Shown here in pieces: positions 52,229 to 61,728 of a DNA stretch of 64,000 nt. Position 1 is the first letter of the stretch; each line of letters opens with the position of its first letter. The stretch is from Virgibacillus sp. MSJ-26 (GTDB taxonomy: Bacteria > Bacillota > Bacilli > Bacillales > Amphibacillaceae). The translations under genes were made by a program, and so were the position numbers. The notes beneath the pieces are model-generated. The model was given only the letters and a program-made list of their open reading frames with translations, did no database searches and was not told the DNA's origin. The stretch covers positions 57,846 to 121,845 of the forward strand of contig NZ_JAHLPW010000013.1 in NCBI RefSeq assembly GCF_018918075.1, given 5' to 3'.

Positions 52229-52660
52229 TTAAGCGCTACAGCCACAGCTCCCTCCAGAGCCACAGCCTCCATCTGAAAGAGCTGCTCCATCTTTTGGCGC
52301 TTTGATTTGTTCGCTTACACTCAAAGCGATACACTCACTAATTTCATCCAACATCAATTGCAAATTACGCTCCGCAATCTTGTATTGAGCAACTTTGTCA
52401 TTCATATCCATCTCTCTTTTTGTAAGGCGGACCTTTTTCATTATTTCTCGATAGTCAGGATGGTATCTGCCAAATCGTTGGACATCTTCATAGTGACCTT
52501 TCATATCTGCAAAAGCATTGATCAGCTTTGTCGATTCACTATCATTATACAAAGCGTCACGTGCTGCTTTAAATTCATGCATAACATCTGATTGTTGTAT
52601 CATATCCCCTAATAATTCGGACCGATCTAAAATGTCCACATACTCTAGGGTACCTATCAT
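52229..52660 (-). CDS. ylbF: RicF (YlbF), subunit of the RicAFT complex
   Basis: Subunit of the YmcA-YlbF-YaaT complex, which supports RNase Y processing of mRNA and Spo0A activation. The ATG at 52660 (MIGTLEYVDILDRSELL) follows GGAGGTG, giving 143 residues. A helical body (about 20-115) is followed by the glycine/cysteine tail GGCGSGGSCGCSA with three Cys. The complex is reported to bind [4Fe-4S] clusters, and these cysteines are likely ligands. Confidence 0.92.
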   Translation of the reverse strand: MIGTLEYVDILDRSELLGDMIQQSDVMHEFKAARDALYNDSESTKLINAFADMKGHYEDVQRFGRYHPDYREIMKKVRLTKREMDMNDKVAQYKIAERNLQLMLDEISECIALSVSEQIKAPKDGAALSDGGCGSGGSCGCSA

Positions 52661-52730
52661 AATACACACCTCCGTCACTATCATATCACTTTTTTAAAAT
52701 GCTGAAAAGACAGTCCCCTCTTTTCGCCTG

Positions 52731-52964
52731 TTAATCTTTCATAGCTTGGCTCATTTGAACAAGCATAGTGGCAAGATGTACATGTTCACTAAATTTCTCA
52801 AGGCGCTTAGAAAAAGTTTTACCATAAAAGATTTTTGCTTCTTTTTCCAGTTCAAACATCTTATCTGGATCCCTTGATAAATAACGATACCAAATCGGAT
52901 TATACCTGACAAATGTTAATAATTCAGGATTGGCCTGTAAATAATTATAAACATTTTCGTTCAT
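52731..52964 (-). CDS. ylbE: YlbE-like protein
   Basis: 77-residue protein of unknown function with the family opening MNENVYNYLQANPELLTFVRYNPIWYRYLSR. It lies 6 nt after ylbD. The family is confined to spore-forming Bacilli and co-located with ylbD, whose product is a coat protein, so a sporulation role is possible but not shown. Confidence 0.85.
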   Translation of the reverse strand: MNENVYNYLQANPELLTFVRYNPIWYRYLSRDPDKMFELEKEAKIFYGKTFSKRLEKFSEHVHLATMLVQMSQAMKD

Positions 52965-52970
52965 TTTATA

Positions 52971-53348
52971 TCAATCCTTAAACCAGTTAAACTGTCTGCG
53001 TTGAGGGGTTGGATCTTCTTTCGCTTTAAATTCCCCTAAAACTTCTTGTAATGTAGAAACCGTCCCACTTAACTGATTTACTTGCTCTTGCACTTTCTTA
53101 ATGTCTATATTTTCTGTCATCTTCAACAGGTGGCTAACCCATTCGGTCTTGCTATCAGATTTTTGTTGGGGATTGGTATAATCTTTAAACTGTTCCCAGT
53201 ATGGATCGTCTTCTTCAAGAAGAACCCATTTCTCATAATACTCTTGCCATGAAGAACCATTTTTTCGTATCTTTTCAACCAACTTTGGATGTTTATTTAT
53301 AAAAGATTTAAACTCAGCAACTGTAGGATGTAAGTTATCATCACCCAT
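52971..53348 (-). CDS. ylbD: Spore coat protein YlbD
   Basis: YlbD-family coat protein. The ATG at 53348 (MGDDNLHPTVAEFKSFINKH) follows GGGGTG, giving 125 residues. The family pattern of aromatic residues is seen in WQEYYEKWVLLEEDDPYWEQF. The likely sigma-E or sigma-K control is not visible in the upstream sequence. Confidence 0.85.
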   Translation of the reverse strand: MGDDNLHPTVAEFKSFINKHPKLVEKIRKNGSSWQEYYEKWVLLEEDDPYWEQFKDYTNPQQKSDSKTEWVSHLLKMTENIDIKKVQEQVNQLSGTVSTLQEVLGEFKAKEDPTPQRRQFNWFKD

Positions 53349-53448
53349 ATTTTTCACCCCATTATTATAATCCATAACCTAAGCGATACATTAACAACCT
53401 CTAGATTATAATATGACAGTTTATTTTGACTGTGCATTCGCTGAGAGT

Positions 53449-54516
53449 TCATTCATATTTGGTGAGAAAATTTTGTGTGTAATAAAGTCGATAAACCCCT
53501 ACTCCTAAATGTGTATAGCTTTCATTGAGTAAAGCATCTCTATGCTCCTCACTATTGAGCCACCCTGCAACGACAGCAGGTGCATCAGAATACTCTGCAG
53601 CTATATTTTCCCCTGCAGCAGAGTAAAAAATATCCTTATCGGCTAACCGCTCTTTTAACCCTCCACCATCTAGATTATGGTGTGAAAAGTAATCATTTTC
53701 TTCCATATCTTTACTGTGAAGGAAAGCAACTTCTCTTACTGATTCTTCCCACTTCAATTCATTTTTATCATACGCTTTTCTAATTACATTCGTTATATCA
53801 AAAATTTGTTGTTCCATCCCTTTTTCAACTTCTAACCACTTGTCATCAGATAATTTTTTCGGCTCTTCAAGACTACCACGATAGACCATTTGGTATGGTC
53901 TATGGTTTAATAATACGTCACCATCAAGAATTCTTAAGGACGTCAGACGTTCATTAAACGTATCGAAATATAATTGAACAAACACATTATCCGTCACTTT
54001 AATTAGCGGTTGCTTTTTTAGATCTTTAGTCGTTAATTCAAACTGATAAGTAGAAACCCCATGACGATAATTCACTTTATCATCAAAATGAAATTCATCT
54101 TTAACTGAATCATATTTTTGTCCGATTTTTAATGGGTCAGTCCCCAAGTCTTCACCAGCTGCAAAAATAGTCACTATTTTATCGTCTTTTATGCCAAACT
54201 GAATATATTGGTCATTTGAATCTTTATAGACCCACCATGTATAGCCATAAGCACTTAAATCTTGACTTTTAGGCTCTCCCATCTTATTTAACAAGGCTTC
54301 AGATGTCTTACCTATCCAATCAAACAAGTCGCCCTGAAACGTCTTGCTAAGCTTTCTTTCTTCAGGAATGTCTTTACTTTTTAATTTGCTTTCTTTTGGC
54401 ATGGTATAATTCCACTTCTTTATGGTTGTCTCTTGAAATAAGTCACTTTTCTGGATTGTCAAATAGGTTATTGCAGATATTATTAAAATTATGAAAATAA
54501 ATTTAATAAGTCTCAT
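53449..54516 (-). CDS. ylbC: CAP/SCP-domain extracellular protein YlbC
   Basis: Secreted or membrane-tethered protein of 355 residues. An N-terminal signal anchor (about 5-22) is followed by a family-specific beta-rich region (about 50-210, with SAYGYTWWVYKD) and a C-terminal CAP domain with HSKDMEENDYFSHHN, GENIAAEYSD and HRDALLNESYTHLGVGVY. Function unknown. SD AAGGAGG. Confidence 0.92.
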   Translation of the reverse strand: MRLIKFIFIILIISAITYLTIQKSDLFQETTIKKWNYTMPKESKLKSKDIPEERKLSKTFQGDLFDWIGKTSEALLNKMGEPKSQDLSAYGYTWWVYKDSNDQYIQFGIKDDKIVTIFAAGEDLGTDPLKIGQKYDSVKDEFHFDDKVNYRHGVSTYQFELTTKDLKKQPLIKVTDNVFVQLYFDTFNERLTSLRILDGDVLLNHRPYQMVYRGSLEEPKKLSDDKWLEVEKGMEQQIFDITNVIRKAYDKNELKWEESVREVAFLHSKDMEENDYFSHHNLDGGGLKERLADKDIFYSAAGENIAAEYSDAPAVVAGWLNSEEHRDALLNESYTHLGVGVYRLYYTQNFLTKYE

Positions 54517-54772
54517 AATTGCCTCCTTAACTCACTAGTTTGCTCTATCATATGATAATCCACTAGTTTACATTACTAAAATTTTAAAAAACCATAGAAT
54601 CTCTAATATGTATAGCATAACCAATCTTATTAATTAACTTTTCAGTGTGAAGTGTATATGTCTCACTGTTATTTAAACGTTTTATGCCCGCTCAAACATT
54701 CTTTTCCATTGCAAGTTGCTGTATTTTCTACTATCATAGGTTTAGTAAGGATAAATTTGCGAGGTGAAAAAG

Positions 54773-55138
54773 ATGAAATTGGAAAACTTGGGAATTGACG
54801 ATTTAGTTCTTGACCTGAAACCATTAGATCACATAATGGGAAAGCATGCATTTATTCGTGCAGCTCAATGGGACTATGAACGAGTCACATATGATTACAA
54901 AATTGGATCCAAAGAAAAAAACATTACATATTACATTCGAATTCAAGGGTATGCTATCGAAGGGGATGTAGATCGAGGCAACGCAGTTATAAAGCTAATG
55001 ACCCCTCTCTTGGGTAAACATTATTACCCACATGGGGTAGAATATGGTGAAGAAGAAAACTTCCCTGAGAATCTTGTTGAGCGTGCCAAAAATCTCATAA
55101 GTAACGTTAAAGAAGAAATAACATTATATAAAAAGTAA
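54773..55138 (+). CDS. ylbA: YugN-like protein YlbA
   Basis: Soluble protein of 121 residues from ATG 54773 (MKLENLGIDDLVLDL), with GAGGTG 6 nt upstream; the in-frame GTG at 54764 is inside that SD. GKHYYPHGVEYGEEENFPE is a family feature. Function unknown. The CBS-domain gene ylbB, which separates ylbA from ylbC in B. subtilis, is absent. Confidence 0.88.
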   Translation: MKLENLGIDDLVLDLKPLDHIMGKHAFIRAAQWDYERVTYDYKIGSKEKNITYYIRIQGYAIEGDVDRGNAVIKLMTPLLGKHYYPHGVEYGEEENFPENLVERAKNLISNVKEEITLYKK

Positions 55139-55147
55139 AAGTCTAGA

Positions 55148-55184
55148 ACCGACTACATGAAATGATTAAAGTAGTCGGTTTTTT
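55148..55184 (+). terminator. Terminator of ylbA
   Basis: AACCGACTAC and GTAGTCGGTT pair around a 14-nt loop and are followed by TTTTTTAA. It lies 9 nt after the ylbA stop. Confidence 0.92.
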
Positions 55185-55239
55185 AATAGGTTAGAAAACT
55201 ATAAAAGAAAGCTTCTGTGAATAACTTCATACTAAAAGT

Positions 55240-55366
55240 GGCCACGCCGAGTGCAAGCACTCAGCCCGCCTAAGGTCTTAAGCGGTAAATCTACGTGGCA
55301 AAAACCGCCACTACGTTTTCCTTCTTAAGCTATAACTGAGGCTTAACGAGCACTTGCACTTTTTTT
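55240..55366. repeat. Structured repeat with inverted ends between ylbA and the YtvI-like gene
   Basis: Ends CGAGTGCAAGCACTCAG and GAGCACTTGCACTTTTTTT form terminal inverted repeats. Inside are AAGGTCTTAAGCGG and CGTGGC-CGCCACTACG stems. It is GC-rich relative to its flanks. It is unrelated by eye to the A-F family. The rest of the 55185-55540 gap is AT-rich spacer. Confidence 0.6.
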
Positions 55367-55540
55367 CTTAGTAATTGATCCTCACCCTAACTTAATTCGT
55401 TTTTAAGATTATCATATAGAAATATCCGTTCATTATAAAGAGTGACTAGTGTTTAAACTGTTCAAGTAGTGGATTAAATGATATATTTTATATACCAATT
55501 TAGCAAACGATCTATTGTTGAAAGGAGGCGTTTAAGGACG

Positions 55541-56599
55541 TTGTTTCGTAATATTACCAAACGCCAATGGACACTGTTCTTCTTATTTATATCCATCATT
55601 TTAATTTTTTACTTTATTTTCCCCATATCATTACCTTTAGTAATTGCCTTAATCACAGCATTAATGCTTAACCCTCTTGTAAGAATAGTTCAACATCGAT
55701 TAAGAATAAACAGAAAAGCATCCGTGATTATAGTTTTTCTACTTTTTTTGATATTCGTTGGGGTAGCTGGAACTCTAATTGTTACTAAGGCAATTGGCCA
55801 ACTTGTAAACTTTGTGGAAGATATACCAATGTACATTAATCAAATTAACAGTCTTTATAATGAATGGGAAGAAAATTTTCAACATTATGCTAGCAATTTA
55901 CCACCTGAATTTGTAAAACAAGTATCAGACAGCTTCCAGGATAATTTAATAGCATTAAATACAACCATAAAAGAAAAGATTACAATTGATAATATCGCAC
56001 AAGTTTTTGCAAAAGTACCCCAATACCTCATAAGTTTTATTGTTTATCTAATTGCACTTTTTCTTTTCATGTTGGAACTTCCTTTTTTAAAAGCAAAGTC
56101 ATACCATCTTTTGACAGAGGAAACCGCCAAAAAAGTCTCCTTCATGAATGAAAGATTATCTAGTGTTATGCTTGGATTTTTAAAAGCACAATTTTTAATG
56201 AGTTTAATTATTTTTATTGTCTCTTTAATAGGTCTGCTTATAATCGCGCCTCATGTCGCTTTGGTGATGTCGCTTATCATATGGGTAATTGACCTCATAC
56301 CGATTATAGGTTCAATCATTGTGCTAGGACCCTGGGCAATTTTTATGTTTTTATCCGGAGATACCATTATGGGTGTAAAACTTGCTGTACTGGCAATTAT
56401 TTTATTGGCTATCAGAAGAATCGTCGAACCTAAAGTCATGGGACAACATATTGGCTTGTCACCGTTAGCAACGTTAATAGCAATGTTTTTAGGATTGAAA
56501 TTGATGGGTGTTTTCGGGTTTATTTTAGGTCCTCTCCTCGTTATTGCCTTTAACTCTGCCAAAGAAGCAGATATCATAAAATGGAAAGTCAAGATATAA
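55541..56599 (+). CDS. AI-2E / YtvI-family membrane transporter
   Basis: Multi-pass membrane protein with the AI-2E family topology: two N-terminal helices, a soluble segment (about 85-160) and a C-terminal bundle with IVEPKVMGQHIGLSPLATLIAMFLGLKLMGVFGFILGP-type signature. The frame is open from an ATG at 55478, but an internal AAAGGAGG favours the TTG at 55541 (12-nt spacing), leaving about 352 residues; the exact start is uncertain. B. subtilis ytvI is sporulation-linked and lies elsewhere. The substrate is unknown. Confidence 0.85.
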   Translation: MFRNITKRQWTLFFLFISIILIFYFIFPISLPLVIALITALMLNPLVRIVQHRLRINRKASVIIVFLLFLIFVGVAGTLIVTKAIGQLVNFVEDIPMYINQINSLYNEWEENFQHYASNLPPEFVKQVSDSFQDNLIALNTTIKEKITIDNIAQVFAKVPQYLISFIVYLIALFLFMLELPFLKAKSYHLLTEETAKKVSFMNERLSSVMLGFLKAQFLMSLIIFIVSLIGLLIIAPHVALVMSLIIWVIDLIPIIGSIIVLGPWAIFMFLSGDTIMGVKLAVLAIILLAIRRIVEPKVMGQHIGLSPLATLIAMFLGLKLMGVFGFILGPLLVIAFNSAKEADIIKWKVKI

Positions 56600-56632
56600 A
56601 AAAGTGTGGAAGTAATTGCTTCCACACTTTTT
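56598..56632. terminator. Bidirectional terminator between the YtvI-like gene and ctaG
   Basis: AAAAAGTGTGGAAG and CTTCCACACTTTTT pair around a 7-nt loop with T-runs on both strands. Confidence 0.93.
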
Positions 56633-56647
56633 AGTAATTGGTTTTAA

Positions 56648-57556
56648 CTATTCCTGAATTTCTGTCGTTGGTAACGGATCGACAGTTAAACTCTCTCTTG
56701 TAAACCAAGAGAAGAATATACGAGCCAACATAACAATATAAACAATTTCTTGCATGATTTTCATAATAATACCGCCCAATTGCTGATCTTCAAGAACACT
56801 TAAAGGTGAGAACATTTCTGGGCCTGAGATGGAAACAGCAAGGCCATCTAAGACATCATTCGGAACACATAAACTCATCGCCTGAATCCATGACCCTTCA
56901 GAACTATAAGCGTTAAATACTGGGGTTGAAGCAAAAATTATCAAAGCACATGCCACTGTAATGATGGCCGCACTCGCTACAAGGTATCCCATTTTAAGTA
57001 ACGGTGCCAAAGTATCAAACTCTTCCAGTGGAGTAATTATCGGCCACCACATTATAAATGCGAAGAAAAGCAATATCAGAATCGTTGATGTATGTGCAAA
57101 CTGTGATGATTTGGAATAATCAAAGATAACTGGCATGTGGTATAGGGAAAACAAAACATTAAATGATACTAAAGCAACGATAGGTTTTGTTAATACCCTA
57201 ATAATAGATTTAAACACCGGCGCATAAACAATTTTCCTCCACATCCATTTTGGCAATCCTTTGATAATAAAAATAGGAAATATTAGAAATAAAATAACCA
57301 TTTGAATCATATGTGCAGTTAGCATAATATGTGATAATAAATCAATTGGTGATCCTTTGGCTATATATAACAGTAATAGACCTATATAAAAAAGAACTCT
57401 CTGCTTACCGCTTGGAGCAGGCTCAGATTTTCCACCAAATTTATGACGAAAAGGACCGGTCATTAAGTAATATGCTATACCTAAAACAATCACGAAACTT
57501 AAAAAGTATGGACTCCATAAAGCGCGAAACCCAAATATTTGTATTTCTAACCACAT
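56648..57556 (-). CDS. ctaG: Cytochrome c oxidase assembly factor CtaG
   Basis: Membrane protein of the caa3_CtaG family, needed for active caa3 oxidase, probably in CuB insertion. The 302 residues have about seven membrane segments and conserved His residues in LLSHIMLTAHMIQMV and SLYHMPVIF. It is separated from ctaF by a terminator and a 249-nt gap, unlike the tight B. subtilis order. Confidence 0.93.
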   Translation of the reverse strand: MWLEIQIFGFRALWSPYFLSFVIVLGIAYYLMTGPFRHKFGGKSEPAPSGKQRVLFYIGLLLLYIAKGSPIDLLSHIMLTAHMIQMVILFLIFPIFIIKGLPKWMWRKIVYAPVFKSIIRVLTKPIVALVSFNVLFSLYHMPVIFDYSKSSQFAHTSTILILLFFAFIMWWPIITPLEEFDTLAPLLKMGYLVASAAIITVACALIIFASTPVFNAYSSEGSWIQAMSLCVPNDVLDGLAVSISGPEMFSPLSVLEDQQLGGIIMKIMQEIVYIVMLARIFFSWFTRESLTVDPLPTTEIQE

Positions 57557-57767
57557 TTAAATCACTCCATAGAAATTGGATTCTACACTCTATTATAACT
57601 TATTCAACTTGTTAAAACACGAATAAACTATGACAATTTAGTCACACATTTTTTAAATTCAATACCAGACCAGATCACTTCTGATTTACAAAAGATTATA
57701 ACGTGTCACTATATTCAGTAGATAATTATGACGAAATAAAAATACATAAACACGTAATAGCCTCAAA

Positions 57768-57800
57768 ATAAAAAGACGGGGAATGATTCCCCGACTTTTT
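57768..57800 (-). terminator. Terminator after ctaF
   Basis: AAAAAG-CGGGGAA and TTCCCCG-CTTTTT pair around TGA, with a T-rich tail on the minus strand. It ends the ctaCDEF transcript before ctaG. Confidence 0.92.
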
Positions 57801-57805
57801 AAGGC

Positions 57806-58138
57806 TTACCACCATGAAATTAAAGCTAAACCTGCAAGTGTTAATAATGCAGCCCAGACACCACCGTAAATTAATACTGTCGGCATCTCGTGACCTTTAT
57901 CTTTCATGTGCATAAAGTAATAAAATTGAAATGCTACTTGTATAACTGCTAGAAATGCAAGAAGTGGTATTACAAACATACTTTCGATAGCGCCAGTTGC
58001 CACTACTGCAAATGCAATCAATGTTAGTACAATCATTAAACCAAATGAAATGAGTTGACGTTTCATTTCTTCTTTATTTTTACGTTTTTGAAAAGCATCT
58101 AAATTTTTATTTGTTTTGGTATTGGTGTTTTCAGTCAT
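57806..58138 (-). CDS. ctaF: Cytochrome caa3 oxidase subunit IVB
   Basis: Small accessory subunit of 110 residues with three membrane segments. The central QVAFQFYYFMHMKDKGHE is the family signature. It starts 3 nt after the ctaE stop and has GGTGGG upstream. Confidence 0.94.
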   Translation of the reverse strand: MTENTNTKTNKNLDAFQKRKNKEEMKRQLISFGLMIVLTLIAFAVVATGAIESMFVIPLLAFLAVIQVAFQFYYFMHMKDKGHEMPTVLIYGGVWAALLTLAGLALISWW

Positions 58139-58141
58139 AAT

Positions 58142-58765
58142 TTAGCCCACCTTTCCCATCAAGTATACAACTGTAAATACAAAAACCCAGATAACATCAA
58201 TATAGTGCCAATATAGACTATATGTATTAAATTTAGGCGCATTGTATAAGTTTAAGCCTCTTCTTGCATTTCTAATCATCAAGGCTATAATCCAGCATAT
58301 ACCAAATGTTACGTGCCCACCATGAAAGCCAACTAAAGCATAGAAGGCGGAACCAAATGCTGACGAACGAAATGTAAAACCATACTCAGTTATATAATGA
58401 GAAAACTCGTATATTTCAAGTCCCAAAAATCCTATACCAAGTAATGCAGTAATGCCTAACCATAATTGCATTTTTTTAAAGTCATTATTTCTCATATGGT
58501 ACATTGCATAAACACTTGTCAAAGAGCTAGTAAGTAACAAAACTGTCATTATAAAAACGAGCTCTAAGCCAAACAGTTCTTCTGAAGATGGTCCTCCAGC
58601 TGTAGAATCCTTTAGAGCTAGGTAAGTTCCAAACAAGGAGGCGAAGAGAACTGTCTCGCCTCCAAGGAAGAACCAAAGACCTAGAAACTTATTTTTACCT
58701 TCAAGGGTGGCTTTTTCGGGATTTTGCGGCATTGTTTCAGGATATAGAGAATGATCGTGACTCAT
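58142..58765 (-). CDS. ctaE: Cytochrome caa3 oxidase subunit III
   Basis: 207-residue membrane subunit with five predicted helices, the short form found with caa3 oxidases. ALVGFHGGHVTFGICW, YWHYIDVIWVFVFTVVYLMG and FFLGGETVLFASLF are family motifs. It lies 2 nt after ctaD with GGGAGGC as SD. Confidence 0.96.
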   Translation of the reverse strand: MSHDHSLYPETMPQNPEKATLEGKNKFLGLWFFLGGETVLFASLFGTYLALKDSTAGGPSSEELFGLELVFIMTVLLLTSSLTSVYAMYHMRNNDFKKMQLWLGITALLGIGFLGLEIYEFSHYITEYGFTFRSSAFGSAFYALVGFHGGHVTFGICWIIALMIRNARRGLNLYNAPKFNTYSLYWHYIDVIWVFVFTVVYLMGKVG

Positions 58766-58767
58766 TA

Positions 58768-60624
58768 CTATTCAGCCTCCCTTTCAAATTCTTCTTTTTT
58801 AATATAATAACCGTGATCATCTTTAACAGAACGGATAATCATCATAAGCAGTGCAAACGCCATACCGCCATATAAGGCTATATACCATAGTTTTTCATCT
58901 GTCTGATAGATAAACCCAAGGCCTGCCACGAAGAATCCTAAAGACATAAGGAACGGTAAGAATGAACCATTCGGCATATGAACGTCTCCTAAAGGTTCTG
59001 CCGGCGTCATATGTCCTTTACCTTCTGTCTTTTCAATCCATAATGGGTCAAGACCACGTGTTAATGGTAATTGCTTAAAGTTATAATACGGAGGTGGCGA
59101 TGATTCAGTTGCCCATTCTAATGTACGACCATCCCACGGATCCGCTGGAGCTTTTTCTCCTTTTACTGCTGTGTGTACAATATTAATCAAGAATACGATA
59201 ACTGCAAATGACATAAAGAAGGCACCTATCGTACTAATCAGGTTCCCCAAATCCAGTCCTTGATTTTCAAGGAATACCCAATAACGGCGTGGCATCCCCA
59301 TTAGTCCAAGGAAGTGTTGGATAAAAAACGTTAAGTGGAAGCCAATGAAGAACGTCCAGAACGTTAATTTACCCATAGTTTCGTTTAGAATTTTTCCAAA
59401 CAATAGCGGCCACCAGTAATGCAGGCCACAGAAAATACCAAAGACTGTACCACCTACAATGACATAGTGGAAGTGTGCCACAACAAAGTACGTGTCATGA
59501 TACTGGAAGTCTGCTACGGCTGAACCAAGCATAACTCCGGTCATCCCACCGATTGTGAAGGACGGAATGAATCCCAATGCCCATAGCATAGCAGCATTAA
59601 TCTTAACACTTCCTCCCCACATTGTTGCAAGCCAGTTAAAGATTTTAATACCAGTTGGCACTGCAATGGCCATGGTCGCTACCGCAAAGATTGAGTTAGC
59701 AACTGGACCTAAACCTACTGTAAACATGTGGTGTGCCCAAACCATAAATCCTAAGAAGGCAATTAACATTGTAGCAAAAACCATTGCTGTGTATCCAAAC
59801 AATCTTTTTCTAGAGAAAGTTGAGAATACATCACTGAATAAACCAAACAATGGCAAAATCAAAATATAAACTTCAGGGTGTCCGAATATCCAGAATAAGT
59901 GCTGCCAGATAATCGTGTTACCTCCGAGTGAAACATCAAAGAATGCTGTACCAAACATACGATCAAACATTAAAAGGAATAAGTTAATCGTTAATGCTGG
60001 GAATGCAAATAGAATTAAAACACTTGTAATAAACGTTGCCCATGTAAATAGAGGCATACGCATGTATGTCATTCCCGGAGCTCTCATCGTAACTACTGTA
60101 ACGAGGAAATTAATTCCCCCCATAAGGGTACCTGCCCCAGCAATTTGCAGTCCTGCAACATAGAAATCGACACCGTGTCCTGGTGAATCCATAGCCAATG
60201 CAGCATAGGACGTCCAACCAGCATCTGGCGCTCCATCTAAAAACCAACTTAAGTTCAGTAATATACCACCGAACATAAACAACCAAAAACCTAATGAGTT
60301 TAGAAACGGAAATGCGACGTCACGAGCACCAATTTGAAGTGGCATCGCAGCGTTCATTAAACCAAGTAGTATCGGCATCGCTGCCAAAAATATCATTGTT
60401 GTTCCATGCATAGTAATCATTTCGTTATATAAACCAGCGCTAATAAAATCGTTTTCAGGTTTAATCAACTGTATACGAATGATTACTGCTTCAATTCCTC
60501 CTAGTAAGAAGAAGAAACCTCCACCTGCTAAATATAAGTGGGCTATCTTTTTATGGTCTACCGTCGTTAGGTAATCCCATAAAAAAGCACCAAAGCCCTT
60601 TTTCTGAGTAGCTGCTAAACTCAC
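58768..60624 (-). CDS. ctaD: Cytochrome caa3 oxidase subunit I
   Basis: Catalytic heme-copper subunit. The 618 residues have at least twelve helices. The low-spin heme His is in MITMHGTTMIF; the CuB/cross-linked Tyr motif is FGHPEVYILILP, with HH of VWAHHMFTVG and HFHYVIVGG binding CuB and the heme a3. It starts with GTG, 6 nt after GGGAGG. Proton-channel residues typical of A-type oxidases are visible (NAAMP region). Confidence 0.97.
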   Translation of the reverse strand: MSLAATQKKGFGAFLWDYLTTVDHKKIAHLYLAGGGFFFLLGGIEAVIIRIQLIKPENDFISAGLYNEMITMHGTTMIFLAAMPILLGLMNAAMPLQIGARDVAFPFLNSLGFWLFMFGGILLNLSWFLDGAPDAGWTSYAALAMDSPGHGVDFYVAGLQIAGAGTLMGGINFLVTVVTMRAPGMTYMRMPLFTWATFITSVLILFAFPALTINLFLLMFDRMFGTAFFDVSLGGNTIIWQHLFWIFGHPEVYILILPLFGLFSDVFSTFSRKRLFGYTAMVFATMLIAFLGFMVWAHHMFTVGLGPVANSIFAVATMAIAVPTGIKIFNWLATMWGGSVKINAAMLWALGFIPSFTIGGMTGVMLGSAVADFQYHDTYFVVAHFHYVIVGGTVFGIFCGLHYWWPLLFGKILNETMGKLTFWTFFIGFHLTFFIQHFLGLMGMPRRYWVFLENQGLDLGNLISTIGAFFMSFAVIVFLINIVHTAVKGEKAPADPWDGRTLEWATESSPPPYYNFKQLPLTRGLDPLWIEKTEGKGHMTPAEPLGDVHMPNGSFLPFLMSLGFFVAGLGFIYQTDEKLWYIALYGGMAFALLMMIIRSVKDDHGYYIKKEEFEREAE

Positions 60625-60675
60625 AACTTATACCTCCCTTTATATTTTACCTACCCTAAATCCTCTTCTTGTCTA

Positions 60676-61728
60676 TTAATTACCAGCACTTTCAGGCGTT
60701 ACATCTGTTTCTTTTAATTGCAATAGATACTCAGCAATTTTATCTGCTTCATCATCTGAAAGATCTGGATATTTACCAGTCATTAAGTTACCTGGTTTAA
60801 TTGATTCAGGATCCATAATCCAATCAACCAGATTTTCTTTTGTTGGATCAAGAATTCCCGCAATCGTCGTACGGTTACCAAAGTTTGTTAAGTTAGGACC
60901 TACTTGACCTGGAGAATCTCCAATCGCGTGACAGCCCATACAACTTTTCTCTTCAAATAATTCTTTACCTTCTGCGGCAACAGCATCTCCCGGAACTTCA
61001 TCTGGATTGACATTACCCATATCTGCCAACCATTGCTCATACTCTTCAGGACTTACAACAATAACTTTAAAGTCCATCAGTGAGTGTGAAGGTCCACAGA
61101 ATTCAGCACATTTACCCCAATATACTCCCTCTTCATACGCTTCAATATACAAAGTATTGACGTTTTCTGGGTTCACATCTAATTTTCCAGAGATGGTTGG
61201 TACCCAAAATGAGTGCGTGACATCTGCTGCAATCATGTTTAAATATACTCTTTCTCCAGCTGGTATATACAAGTCTTGACTTGTTTGCACCCCGTCATCT
61301 TCGTAATCGAAATGCCACCAGTACTGATTACCTGTTACATTGATATTAATATGCTCACTTGCCTCACTTGTATCAGCCAAATCAAAAGTTGCAATAACTG
61401 TTGGAACCGCCATAATAATAACTAAAATAATTGGAATGACTGTCCACACAGTTTCAAGTGTTTGGTTACCTTCAACTTGTTTAGGAATAAAATCCTCTTG
61501 TCCCTTCTTTTCACGGAAACGAAGTAAGACGATTACAAGCGGAATAATAACAGCTAAAAACACAAATGACATAACCACTGTAGTAAGAATGATTAAGTTC
61601 ATCGAGGCCTCTGAGCCATACCCCTTTGGTACTAGAGCGGTTAAATTCTCTTTACCGCAGCCTGATAAAATTAACGCTAATGAGCCAAGCAAAAATAACG
61701 CTCTAAATTTTCCCATCCTACCTATCAT
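60676..61728 (-). CDS. ctaC: Cytochrome caa3 oxidase subunit II (CuA and cytochrome c lipoprotein)
   Basis: Membrane lipoprotein that takes electrons to the CuA centre. The lipobox LSGC places the lipid Cys at residue 23, cleaved by LspA. Two membrane segments are followed by a CuA domain with CAEFCGPSHSLM near residue 212 and a C-terminal cytochrome c domain with the heme motif CMGCH near 269 and a downstream Met ligand. 350 residues. The fused cytochrome defines the caa3 type. SD AGAGG. Confidence 0.96.
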   Translation of the reverse strand: MIGRMGKFRALFLLGSLALILSGCGKENLTALVPKGYGSEASMNLIILTTVVMSFVFLAVIIPLVIVLLRFREKKGQEDFIPKQVEGNQTLETVWTVIPIILVIIMAVPTVIATFDLADTSEASEHININVTGNQYWWHFDYEDDGVQTSQDLYIPAGERVYLNMIAADVTHSFWVPTISGKLDVNPENVNTLYIEAYEEGVYWGKCAEFCGPSHSLMDFKVIVVSPEEYEQWLADMGNVNPDEVPGDAVAAEGKELFEEKSCMGCHAIGDSPGQVGPNLTNFGNRTTIAGILDPTKENLVDWIMDPESIKPGNLMTGKYPDLSDDEADKIAEYLLQLKETDVTPESAGN

